A stretch of DNA of 64,000 bases, taken from NCBI GenBank assembly GCA_963674805.2, contig CAXXNY010000021.1, forward strand, positions 124,001 to 188,000. The letters run 5' to 3'. Below are positions 49,408 to 59,032 of the stretch, one piece after another. The position numbers and the translations under genes are program-made. The notes below the pieces were generated by a model. That model was not told the DNA's origin, did no database searches, and worked only from the letters and a program-made list of their open reading frames with translations. The stretch's first letter is position 1; every line of letters starts with the position of its first letter. The stretch is from CALMFG01 sp963674805 (GTDB lineage: Bacteria > Bacillota > Clostridia > Christensenellales > CALMFG01).

Positions 49408-50774
49408 GATTGCACGCCTCCGGCGGATTTGATGGCCTTTTGGCTCATCTCGCTGACCATGCGCTGGACATCTTCTTCTTTCAGCTTATAGAAGAACAGC
49501 ATAATCACCAGCATGACGGCAAATCCCACTGTCGGCAGCAGGGTCATAACCGACCAGATTGCATTTAAAGCCGATGCCGATTGTGACACGCCCTGTTCGA
49601 CATAACCGGCGAGCCCGATAATCAGCAGCGATACCCACTGGGTGACGGCGCCGCCGAGTTTTGTTGTGAAGGTTTGGATTGAGAACGCGATGCCTTCGGT
49701 GCGTTCGCCGTTTTTATATGCCCCGTACTCCACGCAGTCCGCAGTGAACATGCCATAAATCAGCAGAGGCGTGTTCGAGAAAATCACACGGAATGTGGTG
49801 AAAACCAGGAACAGCGGAAAGCTAGCATACCCCACGAAATAGTGGATAATCGATAGAACGATGAATGCGGCGGAGCACCAGATTGTGATGCTGCGCTTCC
49901 CGAATTTTTCTATCAGTTTGGGCAGGAAAGGGACGACGAACACCAGCGGAACAATACAGACCGCCATGATGGTCATGGTTAATCCTTCGTCGCCGAGATT
50001 GGCTTTAGCAAAGTAAGCGGCCATGAACTGAAGCGTGTTGACCGCGCATATGGCAAAGTAGCCTAAGAAATATAGCAGCAAGTATTTATTGTGGAACAGG
50101 TGAGAAAAAATCGTTTTGAGCGTAATATTCTTATTGCGCTGGTACGGGATACGCTCTCTTGCGGTAAAGGTAATCGGCACCATAAATATAAAAGAAATGG
50201 CGACATAAATGGCAACGGTCCAGGAAAAGCCGACATATCCTTTTATAACCAGAAAAGCCGCGGTTAATAATACGCCGATGACCGCACCGAACCGGTTTAA
50301 GGTCAATAACCGGTCGCGCTCCGGAATGGAGTCTGTCATCACCGTCGAAATGGAGAATGCCGGGACATCGCCGACCGTAAAAATCATCCCCCAGGCCGTA
50401 TAGAAGATATAACCGAGTACGAGCATCACGGTTTTGGATTCGCTCATCTGAACAAAGGTCAAAATCGTGATCAGCGGCAGGGCATAGACCACAAAGCGCA
50501 TCCAGGGCAGGAACTTGCCCCCTTTCAGGTTGCTTTTGTCTACGATTACACCCATCATCGGGTCATTAATGGCGTCCCAGATTTTCGGGATTGCCAGCAT
50601 GGTGCCGACTGCGATTGCGTTAATGCCGATTTCTTCGGTGAAGAAGAAGCCGAGGTATTGGAAGATAATCGCATAGATGATATTCTGGCCAAAAAAATAG
50701 CCAAAATAAGAGAAACGTTCTCCCTTTGACGTTTTAAAAGGCTGCACAGCGGATGCTTTTCTCGTTCTGTCCAC
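49404..50774 (-). CDS. GPH-family sugar:cation symporter
   Basis: A 456-aa permease with 12 TM helices of the MelB/GPH family (PKIWDAINDPMMGVIVDKSN, then YGAYKNGERTEGIAFSIQTF). It should import the glucoside or oligosaccharide hydrolysed by the GH13 enzyme downstream, with which it overlaps (ATGA). First gene of the leftward operon permease-GH13-GH114. Confidence 0.92.
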   Translation of the reverse strand: MDRTRKASAVQPFKTSKGERFSYFGYFFGQNIIYAIIFQYLGFFFTEEIGINAIAVGTMLAIPKIWDAINDPMMGVIVDKSNLKGGKFLPWMRFVVYALPLITILTFVQMSESKTVMLVLGYIFYTAWGMIFTVGDVPAFSISTVMTDSIPERDRLLTLNRFGAVIGVLLTAAFLVIKGYVGFSWTVAIYVAISFIFMVPITFTARERIPYQRNKNITLKTIFSHLFHNKYLLLYFLGYFAICAVNTLQFMAAYFAKANLGDEGLTMTIMAVCIVPLVFVVPFLPKLIEKFGKRSITIWCSAAFIVLSIIHYFVGYASFPLFLVFTTFRVIFSNTPLLIYGMFTADCVEYGAYKNGERTEGIAFSIQTFTTKLGGAVTQWVSLLIIGLAGYVEQGVSQSASALNAIWSVMTLLPTVGFAVMLVIMLFFYKLKEEDVQRMVSEMSQKAIKSAGGVQS

Positions 50775-50915
50775 GTTATTTGCTCCTTAATCATATGTAA
50801 TTTTATCCATTATATCATACCGGTTATCAGCGCGTCTAATCCGAAAGGCAAGGAAAGCATTGAAAAAAAAGAACCGCAGCCGTATACTTTGAAATAACAG
50901 GAGGCGTGGGATATT

Positions 50916-51404
50916 ATGGAGATTCGGCGGTTAAATAATGGGGATACAGATGCATTGATGGATATCGCCAATTATTATATATTCAATACAATGAGTATCT
51001 GGCAGCGGGATATACGCCCCCGTTCGTTTTATGAAGAATACATCGCTGTGCATCAGGATCCCTACCCGGCGTTTGCCGCGGTTGAAGACGGCGTTGTTGT
51101 GGGATATGCGTCTTTATCGCCGTTCCGGCATGTTAACGGGTATGATAGGATTTGCGAAAATTCAATATACTTAAAACCGGAAGCGACAGGAAAAGGTTAT
51201 GGCAAGGCGCTGATGAAAAAACTGATTGATGAGGCAGTCCGGCTGGACCACTGGGCGCTGACCGCGTGGATAGACAGTGAAAATCAATACAGCATCGATT
51301 TTCATAAGGCGTTTGGATTTTATGAGACGGGCGTTATGCGGAATATCGGAAACAAGGGCGGCAAACGCCTTAGTGTACAGATTCTGCAGCTGGATATCCA
51401 ATAA
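50916..51404 (+). CDS. GNAT acetyltransferase (Pat/phosphinothricin type)
   Basis: A 162-aa GNAT protein: FNTMSIWQRDIRPRSFYEEY, then PATGKGYGKALM-like YLKPEATGKGYGKALMKKLI (acetyl-CoA loop) and NQYSIDFHKAFGFYETG. Resembles phosphinothricin/methionine sulfoximine acetyltransferases. AGGAGGC precedes ATG. Confidence 0.88.
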   Translation: MEIRRLNNGDTDALMDIANYYIFNTMSIWQRDIRPRSFYEEYIAVHQDPYPAFAAVEDGVVVGYASLSPFRHVNGYDRICENSIYLKPEATGKGYGKALMKKLIDEAVRLDHWALTAWIDSENQYSIDFHKAFGFYETGVMRNIGNKGGKRLSVQILQLDIQ

Positions 51405-51441
51405 TCCGCTAAATAAAAAGCAGCACGGCGTACCGATGATA

Positions 51442-51469
51442 TTGAACCGGTGTGTTTTTTTAGCTATAA
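51442..51469 (+). promoter_or_regulatory. Promoter of ferritin/VIT1 gene
   Basis: TTGAAC (51442-51447), 16 bases, TATAAT (51464-51469), 33 bases before the start. Confidence 0.55.
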
Positions 51470-51501
51470 TGAGATAGAAGGGATCTCGTAGGGAGGGCAT
51501 C

Positions 51502-52374
51502 GTGACATATTCTAAAGAAACAATGAAAGCATTAAAACGGCTTCAGCAGGATGAGATTAACGCATATCACATCTATATGAAGCTTTCAAAGATAATCAGT
51601 GAAGCAGACAACGCCGCAGTGCTGGCGCGTATTGCGAATGAAGAAAAGAAGCACTATGAAAAGTTCTCAACATATCTTGGCAAAGCGATAAAGCCAAACC
51701 GATGGAACATCGGCACGTTTATCTTTCTGGCGCGGGTGCTGGGACTAACCTTTGCGCTGAAGCTGATGGAGAAAAAAGAAGCCACTGTCGATACCTACGA
51801 AAAAGCGATGGAAGAGATTCCGGAGATTAAAGCGGTAATCGACGAAGAAGAACGCCATGAAGGCGAACTGATTGATATGCTGGATGAAGAGCGTTTGTCT
51901 TATATGGGCAGCGTGGTATTGGGGCTAAATGACGCGCTGGTTGAACTGACGGGTGCACTGGCAGGGTTTACACTGTCCATGCAAAACTCCAGGACCATCG
52001 CGATTGTCGGCCTGATTACCGGTATATCGGCTTCTCTCTCAATGGCGGCCAGTGAATACCTGTCCAGCCGGACAGAAGAGGACAGCGAAGTGAATCCTAA
52101 GAAGGCTGCCATTTATACGGGCATCGCGTATGTGATTACGGTATTGCTGCTGATTGCGCCGTTCTTCCTGATTCAAAACTATATCATTAGCTTGGCGGTT
52201 ACCCTGCTGATTGCGATTTGTATCATTGCATTCTTTAATTATTATATATCGGTCGCAAAGGACCAGCCGTTCTTTGCCCGATTCGGTGAGATGGCAGCCA
52301 TCAGCCTGGGCGTTGCCGTGGTATCATTCGGTATCGGCTTCCTGGTTGACCGTTTCCTGGGGCTGGATATATAA
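51502..52374 (+). CDS. Ferritin-like/VIT1 metal transporter
   Basis: A 290-aa fusion. An erythrin-like N-terminal domain (about 1-130) has diiron-type residues (DEINAYHIYMKLS, NEEKKHYEKF, DEEERHEGELIDML). The C-terminal VIT1/CCC1 domain (about 135-290) has five TM helices with GLNDALVELTGALAGF and SMAASEYLSSRTEED. MbfA-type fusions of this kind export iron or manganese to limit oxidative stress. GAGGGCATCG precedes ATG. Next to a peroxiredoxin gene, which fits. Confidence 0.9.
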   Translation: MTYSKETMKALKRLQQDEINAYHIYMKLSKIISEADNAAVLARIANEEKKHYEKFSTYLGKAIKPNRWNIGTFIFLARVLGLTFALKLMEKKEATVDTYEKAMEEIPEIKAVIDEEERHEGELIDMLDEERLSYMGSVVLGLNDALVELTGALAGFTLSMQNSRTIAIVGLITGISASLSMAASEYLSSRTEEDSEVNPKKAAIYTGIAYVITVLLLIAPFFLIQNYIISLAVTLLIAICIIAFFNYYISVAKDQPFFARFGEMAAISLGVAVVSFGIGFLVDRFLGLDI

Positions 52375-52470
52375 TTTGTGCCATAGTCACAGACAAAAAC
52401 CTTGAATGGTTTTAGTATATATATATAACCAATAAAGAAGGTTAAATGTGATGATTAGGAGATGAGATCA

Positions 52471-52929
52471 ATGTTAAATATAGGAGATCAAGCTGTTGAT
52501 TTCAGCATTAAAAATCAAGAAGGCAAGCTGATCAGTTTAAAAGATTTTCGAGGCAAAAAAGTCGTCTTATACTTTTACCCCAAAGACGACACACCGGGAT
52601 GCACCACAGAGGCCTGCGGGCTGAGAGACGTCTACGACGAGATACTGAGTTTAGGCGCGGTGGTTCTTGGTGTAAGCAAGGACGACGAGAAATCGCATGT
52701 GAAATTTAAAGACAAGTACAACCTGCCGTTCCACCTGCTCGCGGATACTGACCTGGAAGTCATTAAGGCGTACGGAGCATGGGGCGAGAAGAAGATGTAC
52801 GGGAAGTCGTTCCTGGGGGTTCAGCGCATCACATATCTGATTGATGAAAACGGCGTGATTAAAAAGGCTTGGCCAAAAGTTTCGCCGGATAAACACGCAG
52901 ATGAAGTATTGGATGCGCTCAAATCATAG
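52471..52929 (+). CDS. bcp: Thioredoxin-dependent peroxiredoxin (BCP)
   Basis: A 152-aa peroxiredoxin: FYPKDDTPGCTTEACGLRD holds the peroxidatic Cys and the resolving Cys five residues later, typical of the BCP/PrxQ class. It reduces peroxides using thioredoxin. Start 52471 was chosen since AGGAG abuts the earlier ATG at 52462 with no spacing. Confidence 0.94.
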   Translation: MLNIGDQAVDFSIKNQEGKLISLKDFRGKKVVLYFYPKDDTPGCTTEACGLRDVYDEILSLGAVVLGVSKDDEKSHVKFKDKYNLPFHLLADTDLEVIKAYGAWGEKKMYGKSFLGVQRITYLIDENGVIKKAWPKVSPDKHADEVLDALKS

Positions 52930-52973
52930 GATGAAAAAACATTATGTTTTTTTCATTATTTATTCCTTTAAAG

Positions 52974-52996
52974 GGCCGGAGAAATCCGGCCTTTTT
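52974..52996 (+). terminator. Terminator of bcp
   Basis: GGCCGGA / TCCGGCC with a GAAA tetraloop and T run. Confidence 0.85.
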
Positions 52997-53103
52997 AATG
53001 GGGAAAAAACACGCGAACAAAAAATGAATTCCGCCTGAATATGACAGGGTATGACACGCGATATGGTATAATTTTGTATACGATTATTATAAAAGGAATC
53101 CAT

Positions 53104-53982
53104 ATGGAGTTCATTCCGGCAAAAAACATCATATCGGGTTATGCCGAGGACGGATGGTTTGGCGCGAATTATAACATGAATATTTATAAAGGGTGCAGCC
53201 ATGGCTGTATCTATTGTGACAGCCGGTCGGACTGCTACCAGATCGCGGACTTTTCGCGTGTCCGCGCAAAGGAAAATACACTTGAGACCATAGAACGGAA
53301 CTTGAGGTCAAAGCAGAAAAAGGGTATTGTCGGGACAGGCGGCATGAGCGATCCGTATAATCCGATGGAGGAGAAACATGAGCTGACGCGCGGGGCGCTG
53401 AAGCTGTTTGACCGTTACCACTTCGGAATCAGCGCGCTGACAAAAAGCGACCTTGTGGTGCGGGATATCGATTTGTTTTTAAGCATTGCCAGGCATTCGC
53501 CGGTCAATATGATGATGACGATTACTGCCGCGGACGACAACCTGGCGAAAAAAATAGAACCCCATGTCAGTACATCCAGCGAACGGTTCCGGGCGATCAG
53601 GGCGTTTGCCAAAGCCGGCATCCATACCGGCGTGCTGATGATGCCGCTGGTGCCGTTTATAGAAGATACGGTGGATAATATCATCGGGCTGATACACCTT
53701 GCCAAAGAAAGCGGCGCTGACTTTATTTACCCCAGTTTCAGCATGACGCTGAGAAGCGGACAGCGTGAATATTTTTACCGCGAACTGGACAAAAAATTCC
53801 CCGGGACCAGTGAAAAATTCATCAAAACTTACGGCGGGGATTACGGATGCCCGTCGCCGGATTATCATATGCTGAAAGAGCGGTTTATTGCGGAATGCAA
53901 AAAACTGAATGTGACCTATCGCTACCGTGATATTGTCCGTTATAAATCCGGATACAGCCGCAAGCAGCTATCCTGGATTTAA
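53104..53982 (+). CDS. Radical SAM protein (SPL-like)
   Basis: A 292-aa radical SAM enzyme. The cluster motif is CSHGCIYCDS (CX3CX2C), preceded by NMNIYKGC, as in the DNA repair photolyase-like/Rv2578c group; GTGGMSDPYNPMEE and MMMTITAADDNLAKKIEP follow. Substrate unknown. ATG 53104 has AAAGGA 7 bases before. Convergent to the GH3 gene. Confidence 0.9.
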   Translation: MEFIPAKNIISGYAEDGWFGANYNMNIYKGCSHGCIYCDSRSDCYQIADFSRVRAKENTLETIERNLRSKQKKGIVGTGGMSDPYNPMEEKHELTRGALKLFDRYHFGISALTKSDLVVRDIDLFLSIARHSPVNMMMTITAADDNLAKKIEPHVSTSSERFRAIRAFAKAGIHTGVLMMPLVPFIEDTVDNIIGLIHLAKESGADFIYPSFSMTLRSGQREYFYRELDKKFPGTSEKFIKTYGGDYGCPSPDYHMLKERFIAECKKLNVTYRYRDIVRYKSGYSRKQLSWI

Positions 53983-53989
53983 CCGGAGA

Positions 53990-56398
53990 TTATTTTTTCA
54001 GCAGGTATCGGACCCCTTTAAAGAATTCGTTATTTAACAGGCAGACAATGGCCTCCGGCGTAAACCGCGGAACAATATCACCGCCGAAAAGCCCGATTGC
54101 ACGCAGGGGCATCTCATTAATGCTGGCCAGCATCATACGGTAGGTGGAATCATTGTCCTCGTTTTTGTCCCCCGCCATTTTTTTAATCTGGGACTTAACG
54201 ATCAGCTGGAACAGCCAGCCGATAAAAGTACCCTTCGTTTCATCCAGAGTTGTGTTCAAATGGTAACGTTCACCCTTGACGGGTTCACGCTCCGGCAGCG
54301 GCTGCCCATACAGCATTTCAAATTGCGCCGCGCTGATATCCAATATGTCATCCTTTAATTCATAGTATTCCGGGAGCCGTCTGCGGTCATCCGGCACCTC
54401 TGCCGGTTTGTTTTCCTCGATATCAACAGCCTGGCTTAAACGGATATCCCGGCTGGAAGCGCCGATCAAAACCTCATAAGTGCCCGGTTCGACATGCCAG
54501 CCGCTAATCAGGGTATTGTAATACGAAAATGCTTCAGCAGACAGCGCAAAGGAAACCACGCTTTCTTCTCCGGCATTCAGGAATACTTTCTTAAATGCAC
54601 GCAGCTCTTTTTCCGGTTTAAATAGGGCCGAAGGACTATTCTTGACATACAGCTGGACGACTTCCGCGCCGTCACGCTGTCCGGCGTTTTTTACCTTCAG
54701 TGAGACCTGAACGCCGTCTTTATTTTTAGAAACCGAAAGACCGTGATATTGGAATGTAGTATAGCTTAATCCGTGTCCGAACGGGAAGAGCACGGCCTTC
54801 TCGGCTTTATCATAATAACGGTAGCCGACATAAATCCCCTCGCGGTATTCGACGGATTTTGTGTACCCGGGGAAGTTTAAGAAAGCCGGTGTATCTTCCA
54901 GCGCAAGGGGATAGGTTTCGGACAGCTTTCCGGAAGGATTAACATCGCCGTAAAGCACATCCACCGCCGCACTGCCGCATGCTTCGCCGCCGAGATGGCA
55001 GGCAAGAATGGCGTCTGCACCCTCCGCCCACGGCATGGATACCGCAGAACCGTTCATCAGGATAATAACGGTGTCACGGCTGGTTTCCAAAATTCGGCGG
55101 ATCAGGTCGTTATGGCTTTCCGGCATACTGATATGTTCACGGTCAAACCCTTCGGATTCATAAGCTTCCGGGAGCCCGGCAAACACCAACGCAATATCGG
55201 CGTCTTCAGCCGCCCGGGCGGCTTCCTGAACCAATGATTCGTCGGTTTCTGAACGCTCAAGACGGTAGCCCGGCGCATAGGTATACGGAATGCCCTGCCG
55301 GTCCAGCTCATCACAGACGCTATCGATTTGATGCGGTCTGATCAGCGAGGATCCAGCGCCCTGATAGCGTGGCGTTTTGGCAAATGCGCCAATCACCGCG
55401 ACTTTTTTTGTTTTATCCAGAGGCAGAACACCGCTGTTCTTTAACAGGACTGCAGACTCAGCGGCAGCTTTCCGTGCCAGCGCATGGTGCGCCGACTGGT
55501 CATATTTATAATTTGTTTTTTTGCAGCTGTCCGCTTTTAAGATAAAGGCAATTAACCGCCGGACGGTCCGATCCAGTTCTGCGATATCCAGCGTGCCGTC
55601 GTTGACTGCGGCGACAATGCGCTCATCGTTCTTGCCGTGGCTGTCCGGCATCTCAAGGTCAAGACCGGCCTTGATTCCGGCAGGGCGGTCATTGGTTGCG
55701 CCCCAATCCGACATAACGATTCCCTCAAAACCCCATTCGTCCCGCAGAATATCGGTAAGCAGCCGCTTATTATCGGAGGCGTATATGCCATCCACACGGT
55801 TATAGGAACACATCACCGTCCAGGGCTGTGACTCCTTCACGGCAATCTCAAACGGCTTTAGGTAGATTTCCCGCTTTGTGCGTTCATCGACGACGGCATC
55901 GACAGACATACGGAACGTTTCCTGATTGTTTATGGCATAGTGTTTCAGCGAGGCGCCGACACCCTTGGATTGCAAACCGCCGATCATTGCGGCTGACAGC
56001 TTTCCGGAAAGATACGGATCCTCGGAAAAGTACTCGAAGTTGCGGCCGCAAAGCGGCGAACGTTTGATGTTAACACCAGGGCCTAAGATAACAGAGACCT
56101 GCTCCTGCAGGCATTCTTCCGCCATGGCCTCACCGATTGTTTTTAAAAGCACTGTGTCCCACGAACATGCGGTTGTGCAGGCTGTTGGGAAACAGGTGGC
56201 GGGAACAGGATCGGTCAATCCGACATAATCTTTGAAGTCGAGCTGTTTCCGCAGTCCGTGCGGGCCGTCGGCAACCATAACCTCCGGCAAGCCGAGCCGT
56301 GCAACGGACTTTAAATGCCAGACATCAAGCCCGGAACAAAGTCCGGCTTTTTCTTCCAGTGTCATCTGAGAGAGGATTGTCTCCACACGCGTATCCAT
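53990..56398 (-). CDS. GH3 beta-glucosidase
   Basis: An 802-aa enzyme from ATG 56398 (GGAG 8 bases before). It has the GH3 N-domain with HGLR in VADGPHGLRKQ, KHYAINNQE and nucleophile Asp in GIVMSDWGAT, the GH3 C-domain (about 340-560) and a fibronectin-III-like domain (about 590-660); the last 130 residues are an extra helical tail. No signal peptide. It likely hydrolyses imported beta-glucosides. Confidence 0.93.
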   Translation of the reverse strand: MDTRVETILSQMTLEEKAGLCSGLDVWHLKSVARLGLPEVMVADGPHGLRKQLDFKDYVGLTDPVPATCFPTACTTACSWDTVLLKTIGEAMAEECLQEQVSVILGPGVNIKRSPLCGRNFEYFSEDPYLSGKLSAAMIGGLQSKGVGASLKHYAINNQETFRMSVDAVVDERTKREIYLKPFEIAVKESQPWTVMCSYNRVDGIYASDNKRLLTDILRDEWGFEGIVMSDWGATNDRPAGIKAGLDLEMPDSHGKNDERIVAAVNDGTLDIAELDRTVRRLIAFILKADSCKKTNYKYDQSAHHALARKAAAESAVLLKNSGVLPLDKTKKVAVIGAFAKTPRYQGAGSSLIRPHQIDSVCDELDRQGIPYTYAPGYRLERSETDESLVQEAARAAEDADIALVFAGLPEAYESEGFDREHISMPESHNDLIRRILETSRDTVIILMNGSAVSMPWAEGADAILACHLGGEACGSAAVDVLYGDVNPSGKLSETYPLALEDTPAFLNFPGYTKSVEYREGIYVGYRYYDKAEKAVLFPFGHGLSYTTFQYHGLSVSKNKDGVQVSLKVKNAGQRDGAEVVQLYVKNSPSALFKPEKELRAFKKVFLNAGEESVVSFALSAEAFSYYNTLISGWHVEPGTYEVLIGASSRDIRLSQAVDIEENKPAEVPDDRRRLPEYYELKDDILDISAAQFEMLYGQPLPEREPVKGERYHLNTTLDETKGTFIGWLFQLIVKSQIKKMAGDKNEDNDSTYRMMLASINEMPLRAIGLFGGDIVPRFTPEAIVCLLNNEFFKGVRYLLKK

Positions 56399-56547
56399 CA
56401 GCGTTTCTCCTTCCTGTTTCCACTCCCTCATCATATCACGCAGCCATACCGCCGTAAAGCGAAATGACGCCCCGAAGCTGCGGCGCTTGTCAGTCAAAAC
56501 CGGATATGGTATGATGCGGACGGTTGTATAAAAACGGAGGATAAGTG

Positions 56548-57738
56548 ATGCTGTTAAGTCTGGCTTTAATATTGATTATCGGATTTTCCCTGTCCGGTAT
56601 TTTTCATAAGATTCATATTCCCGGTCTGCTTGCGATGATTATCACAGGTATTGTGCTGGGACCGCAGGTGCTGAATCTGATATCTCAGGACATTCTCGCC
56701 ATTTCGGGCGATTTACGAGAGATTGCGTTTATCGTGATTCTCTTACGCGCCGGATTGTCACTGGATTTAAAAGACCTGAAAATGGTCGGAAGACCGGCGA
56801 TTTTGATGAGCTTTGTCTCGGCGACACTGGAAATTGGGGCGATTACCGCTTTGGGCCACTTTCTGTTTCATATTCCGCTGCTGGAATCCGCCATTATGGG
56901 AACTGTCGTGGCGGCGGTCTCTCCGGCGGTGATTATTCCGCGCATGAATAAGCTGATGGAAAGCGGACACGGATCGGAACGGCGTGTGCCGCATCTGGTG
57001 ATGGCGTCTGCGTCTATTGACGGTGTGTATGTCATCGTACTGTTCACCGCATTTATGGAGATGTACGGAAAAGGGCAGTTTGACGCCCGCCAGTTGCTGG
57101 ATGTGCCAATTTCGATCATCCTCGGCTTGCTGATCGGCGCTGCTGTCGGTTTTCTGATGGTAAAGGTGTTCGAAAAACTGCATTTTCGCGATACGATCAA
57201 AGTGCTGATTATTTTAAGTGTTGCGTTCCTGCTGTTTACGCTGGAAGACTGGCTGGAGCCGTATGTGCCGGTTTCGGGGCTTCTCGCAGTACTAGCGCTG
57301 GGGATGATGACATTACGAACCCAGCCGCCAATGGCAAAGCGTTTGCTCGGCAAGTTTTCCAAGCTTTGGGTCGGAACGGAAATACTGCTTTTTGTGCTGG
57401 TCGGCGCATCGGTGGATATACGGTCGATTACCAATGTCGGGCTGGTCTCGGTTCTGATTATTGCGGCGGCGATGGCGGTGCGCTTCTCAGGTGTGCTGCT
57501 CAGCCTGTTGGGCACGCCGCTGAGCGCGAAAGAACGGTTGTACTGTGCCATTTCATTTTTACCTAAGGCAACGGTACAGGCCGCGGTCGGGGCAATTCCG
57601 CTGGCGGCTGGCGTCGCAAGCGGCAACACGATTTTATCAATTGCGGTGCTTGCGATTATGATTACGGCGCCGATCGGCGCGGTGGCCATGGATGCGGCAT
57701 GCAATCCGCTGTTGATCCGGCAGGGAACAGAAGTGTGA
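56548..57738 (+). CDS. CPA-type cation/proton antiporter
   Basis: A 396-aa protein with about 12 TM helices of the Na_H_Exchanger/KefB-NhaP superfamily (HIPGLLAMIITGIVLGPQVL, ILLRAGLSLDL, VSPAVIIPRMNKLM). It exchanges Na or K for protons. GGAGG lies 7 bases before ATG 56548. No C-terminal TrkA domain. Confidence 0.9.
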   Translation: MLLSLALILIIGFSLSGIFHKIHIPGLLAMIITGIVLGPQVLNLISQDILAISGDLREIAFIVILLRAGLSLDLKDLKMVGRPAILMSFVSATLEIGAITALGHFLFHIPLLESAIMGTVVAAVSPAVIIPRMNKLMESGHGSERRVPHLVMASASIDGVYVIVLFTAFMEMYGKGQFDARQLLDVPISIILGLLIGAAVGFLMVKVFEKLHFRDTIKVLIILSVAFLLFTLEDWLEPYVPVSGLLAVLALGMMTLRTQPPMAKRLLGKFSKLWVGTEILLFVLVGASVDIRSITNVGLVSVLIIAAAMAVRFSGVLLSLLGTPLSAKERLYCAISFLPKATVQAAVGAIPLAAGVASGNTILSIAVLAIMITAPIGAVAMDAACNPLLIRQGTEV

Positions 57739-57797
57739 TGTACATTCGGTATAGATAGGTGTAAAATAAGAGTATGAACGGTGAAAGGAGCAAACCA

Positions 57798-58298
57798 ATG
57801 AAAAAGATGACCAAAATCGGTATCGTTGTTTTGGCCCTGATGATGGTACTGACTGCGGCGGCATGTTTAAGACCGCGTGCACGCCTGCAAGAAAATATAG
57901 CAGAGAATATAATCGAAAAGAATTTGGAAGCGCAGGGAGTGGATGCAGATGTGGATATTAACGGCGACGAATTTTCCATGACCAGCGAAGAAGGGGATTT
58001 TACGGTCAGCCAGAATTCAAAATGGCCGAGCAGTGCGCCGGCCGATATCCCGGAATTTAAGGGCGGGAATCTGACAGCAACTGTTGAGATGGAGACGCAG
58101 GTGATGCTGAACTTTGAGGAAGTCAAAGAGCAGGAAGTGCGTGACTATGCGGCGGCACTTGAAAAAGCCGGATTCAGCCAGACGATGAAAAACGAAATGG
58201 ACGACGGATTGTTCTATGTTTTTGAGAAAGGCAGTATGCAGCTAACCGTTGGGTATCAGGACCAAACGATGAGTATTATCTGGAATATCGGAGACTAA
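57798..58298 (+). CDS. Lipoprotein of unknown function
   Basis: A 166-aa lipoprotein from ATG 57798 (AAAGGAG 6 bases before). Signal peptide with lipobox TAAAC, followed by RPRARL. The body has a beta-alpha pattern with NFEEVKEQEVRDYAAALEKA and a beta end (QLTVGYQDQTMSIIW), as in small DUF-type lipoproteins. Confidence 0.75.
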   Translation: MKKMTKIGIVVLALMMVLTAAACLRPRARLQENIAENIIEKNLEAQGVDADVDINGDEFSMTSEEGDFTVSQNSKWPSSAPADIPEFKGGNLTATVEMETQVMLNFEEVKEQEVRDYAAALEKAGFSQTMKNEMDDGLFYVFEKGSMQLTVGYQDQTMSIIWNIGD

Positions 58299-58313
58299 TA
58301 TTTAACCCAATAA

Positions 58314-58343
58314 AAAACAGCACGATGGATATCGTGCTGTTTT
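58314..58343. terminator. Bidirectional terminator
   Basis: AAAACAGCACGAT / ATCGTGCTGTTTT, perfect 13-bp stem with loop GGAT, between convergent genes. Confidence 0.85.
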
Positions 58344-58353
58344 AAGTTTCAGA

Positions 58354-58716
58354 TTATTCTCCACGCCTGCCATAGCGGTGATTGCCGCATTTCCCGCAGT
58401 TATAGTGCCCGTCGTGGCTTTCATTGCATAAGACGAAATCGCCGCCCTCAATCACCAGAGACTTACCGCCGACGAGGAAATCGGCCATTTTTTTGCGCGC
58501 ATCATTATAGATACGCTGGACGGTGGTTCTTGCGACCTCCATCCGTTCGGCGCATTCTTCCTGCATCAGCCCTTCGTAGTCCATTAACCGGATTGTTTCA
58601 TATTCTTCAACGGACATGACAACAGAATCCGTATTCTTATTGACCGTAGAGACCGGTCCAAAATATGACGATTGCGGCAGACAGCACACATGACGGTATT
58701 TCTTTGGTCTCGGCAT
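58354..58716 (-). CDS. DUF134 (UPF0251) DNA-binding protein
   Basis: A 120-aa protein. PRPKKYRHVCCLPQSSYFGP is the family opening; a sigma-70 region-4-like HTH follows (VEEYETIRLMDYEGLMQEEC, EVARTTVQRIYNDARKK), and the end is Cys/His-rich (CNESHDGHYNCGKCGNH). DUF134 proteins accompany NifB/NifX-like metal-cofactor genes; here only DUF5320 is present. Probably the regulator of its own operon. Confidence 0.88.
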   Translation of the reverse strand: MPRPKKYRHVCCLPQSSYFGPVSTVNKNTDSVVMSVEEYETIRLMDYEGLMQEECAERMEVARTTVQRIYNDARKKMADFLVGGKSLVIEGGDFVLCNESHDGHYNCGKCGNHRYGRRGE

Positions 58717-58742
58717 TTTAATATATCCCCTTGCTTTCGATA

Positions 58743-59006
58743 CTACTCAGATGTTTCGCCTTCGCTGGTATCTGGTTTAGGTATATTATCCAACGCCTCG
58801 GTGATAAAATCAAGTCTATTTTTAAGTTGGGCTTTCTCAGCTTCCAGCGCTTCACGCTGGATATCGGGTGAAACACCGGGCTGGCTGTAATAAAAGCAGT
58901 CGCGGTAACGCTGTCTCAACCGGATACCAGATCCGCCTCCGCGCACTCCGTATCCAAGCCCGCAGCCGCATCCTCGGCCGTGCGGGTGACCATAACCTCC
59001 GTACAT
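58743..59006 (-). CDS. DUF5320 protein
   Basis: An 87-aa protein: a Gly/Cys-rich N-terminus (GRGCGCGLGYGVRGGGSG), a YYSQP-x-SPDIQREALEAEKA helix and a C-terminal acidic tail, typical of DUF5320. AGGAGG precedes ATG. First gene of the leftward pair with DUF134. Confidence 0.82.
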   Translation of the reverse strand: MYGGYGHPHGRGCGCGLGYGVRGGGSGIRLRQRYRDCFYYSQPGVSPDIQREALEAEKAQLKNRLDFITEALDNIPKPDTSEGETSE

Positions 59007-59032
59007 GACGATTCCTCCTGTCGTTTATAATT

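Noticed and set aside
56868..57704. 278-codon minus-strand ORF
   Set aside because: Antisense to the antiporter, Thr/Ser/Ile-rich shadow.
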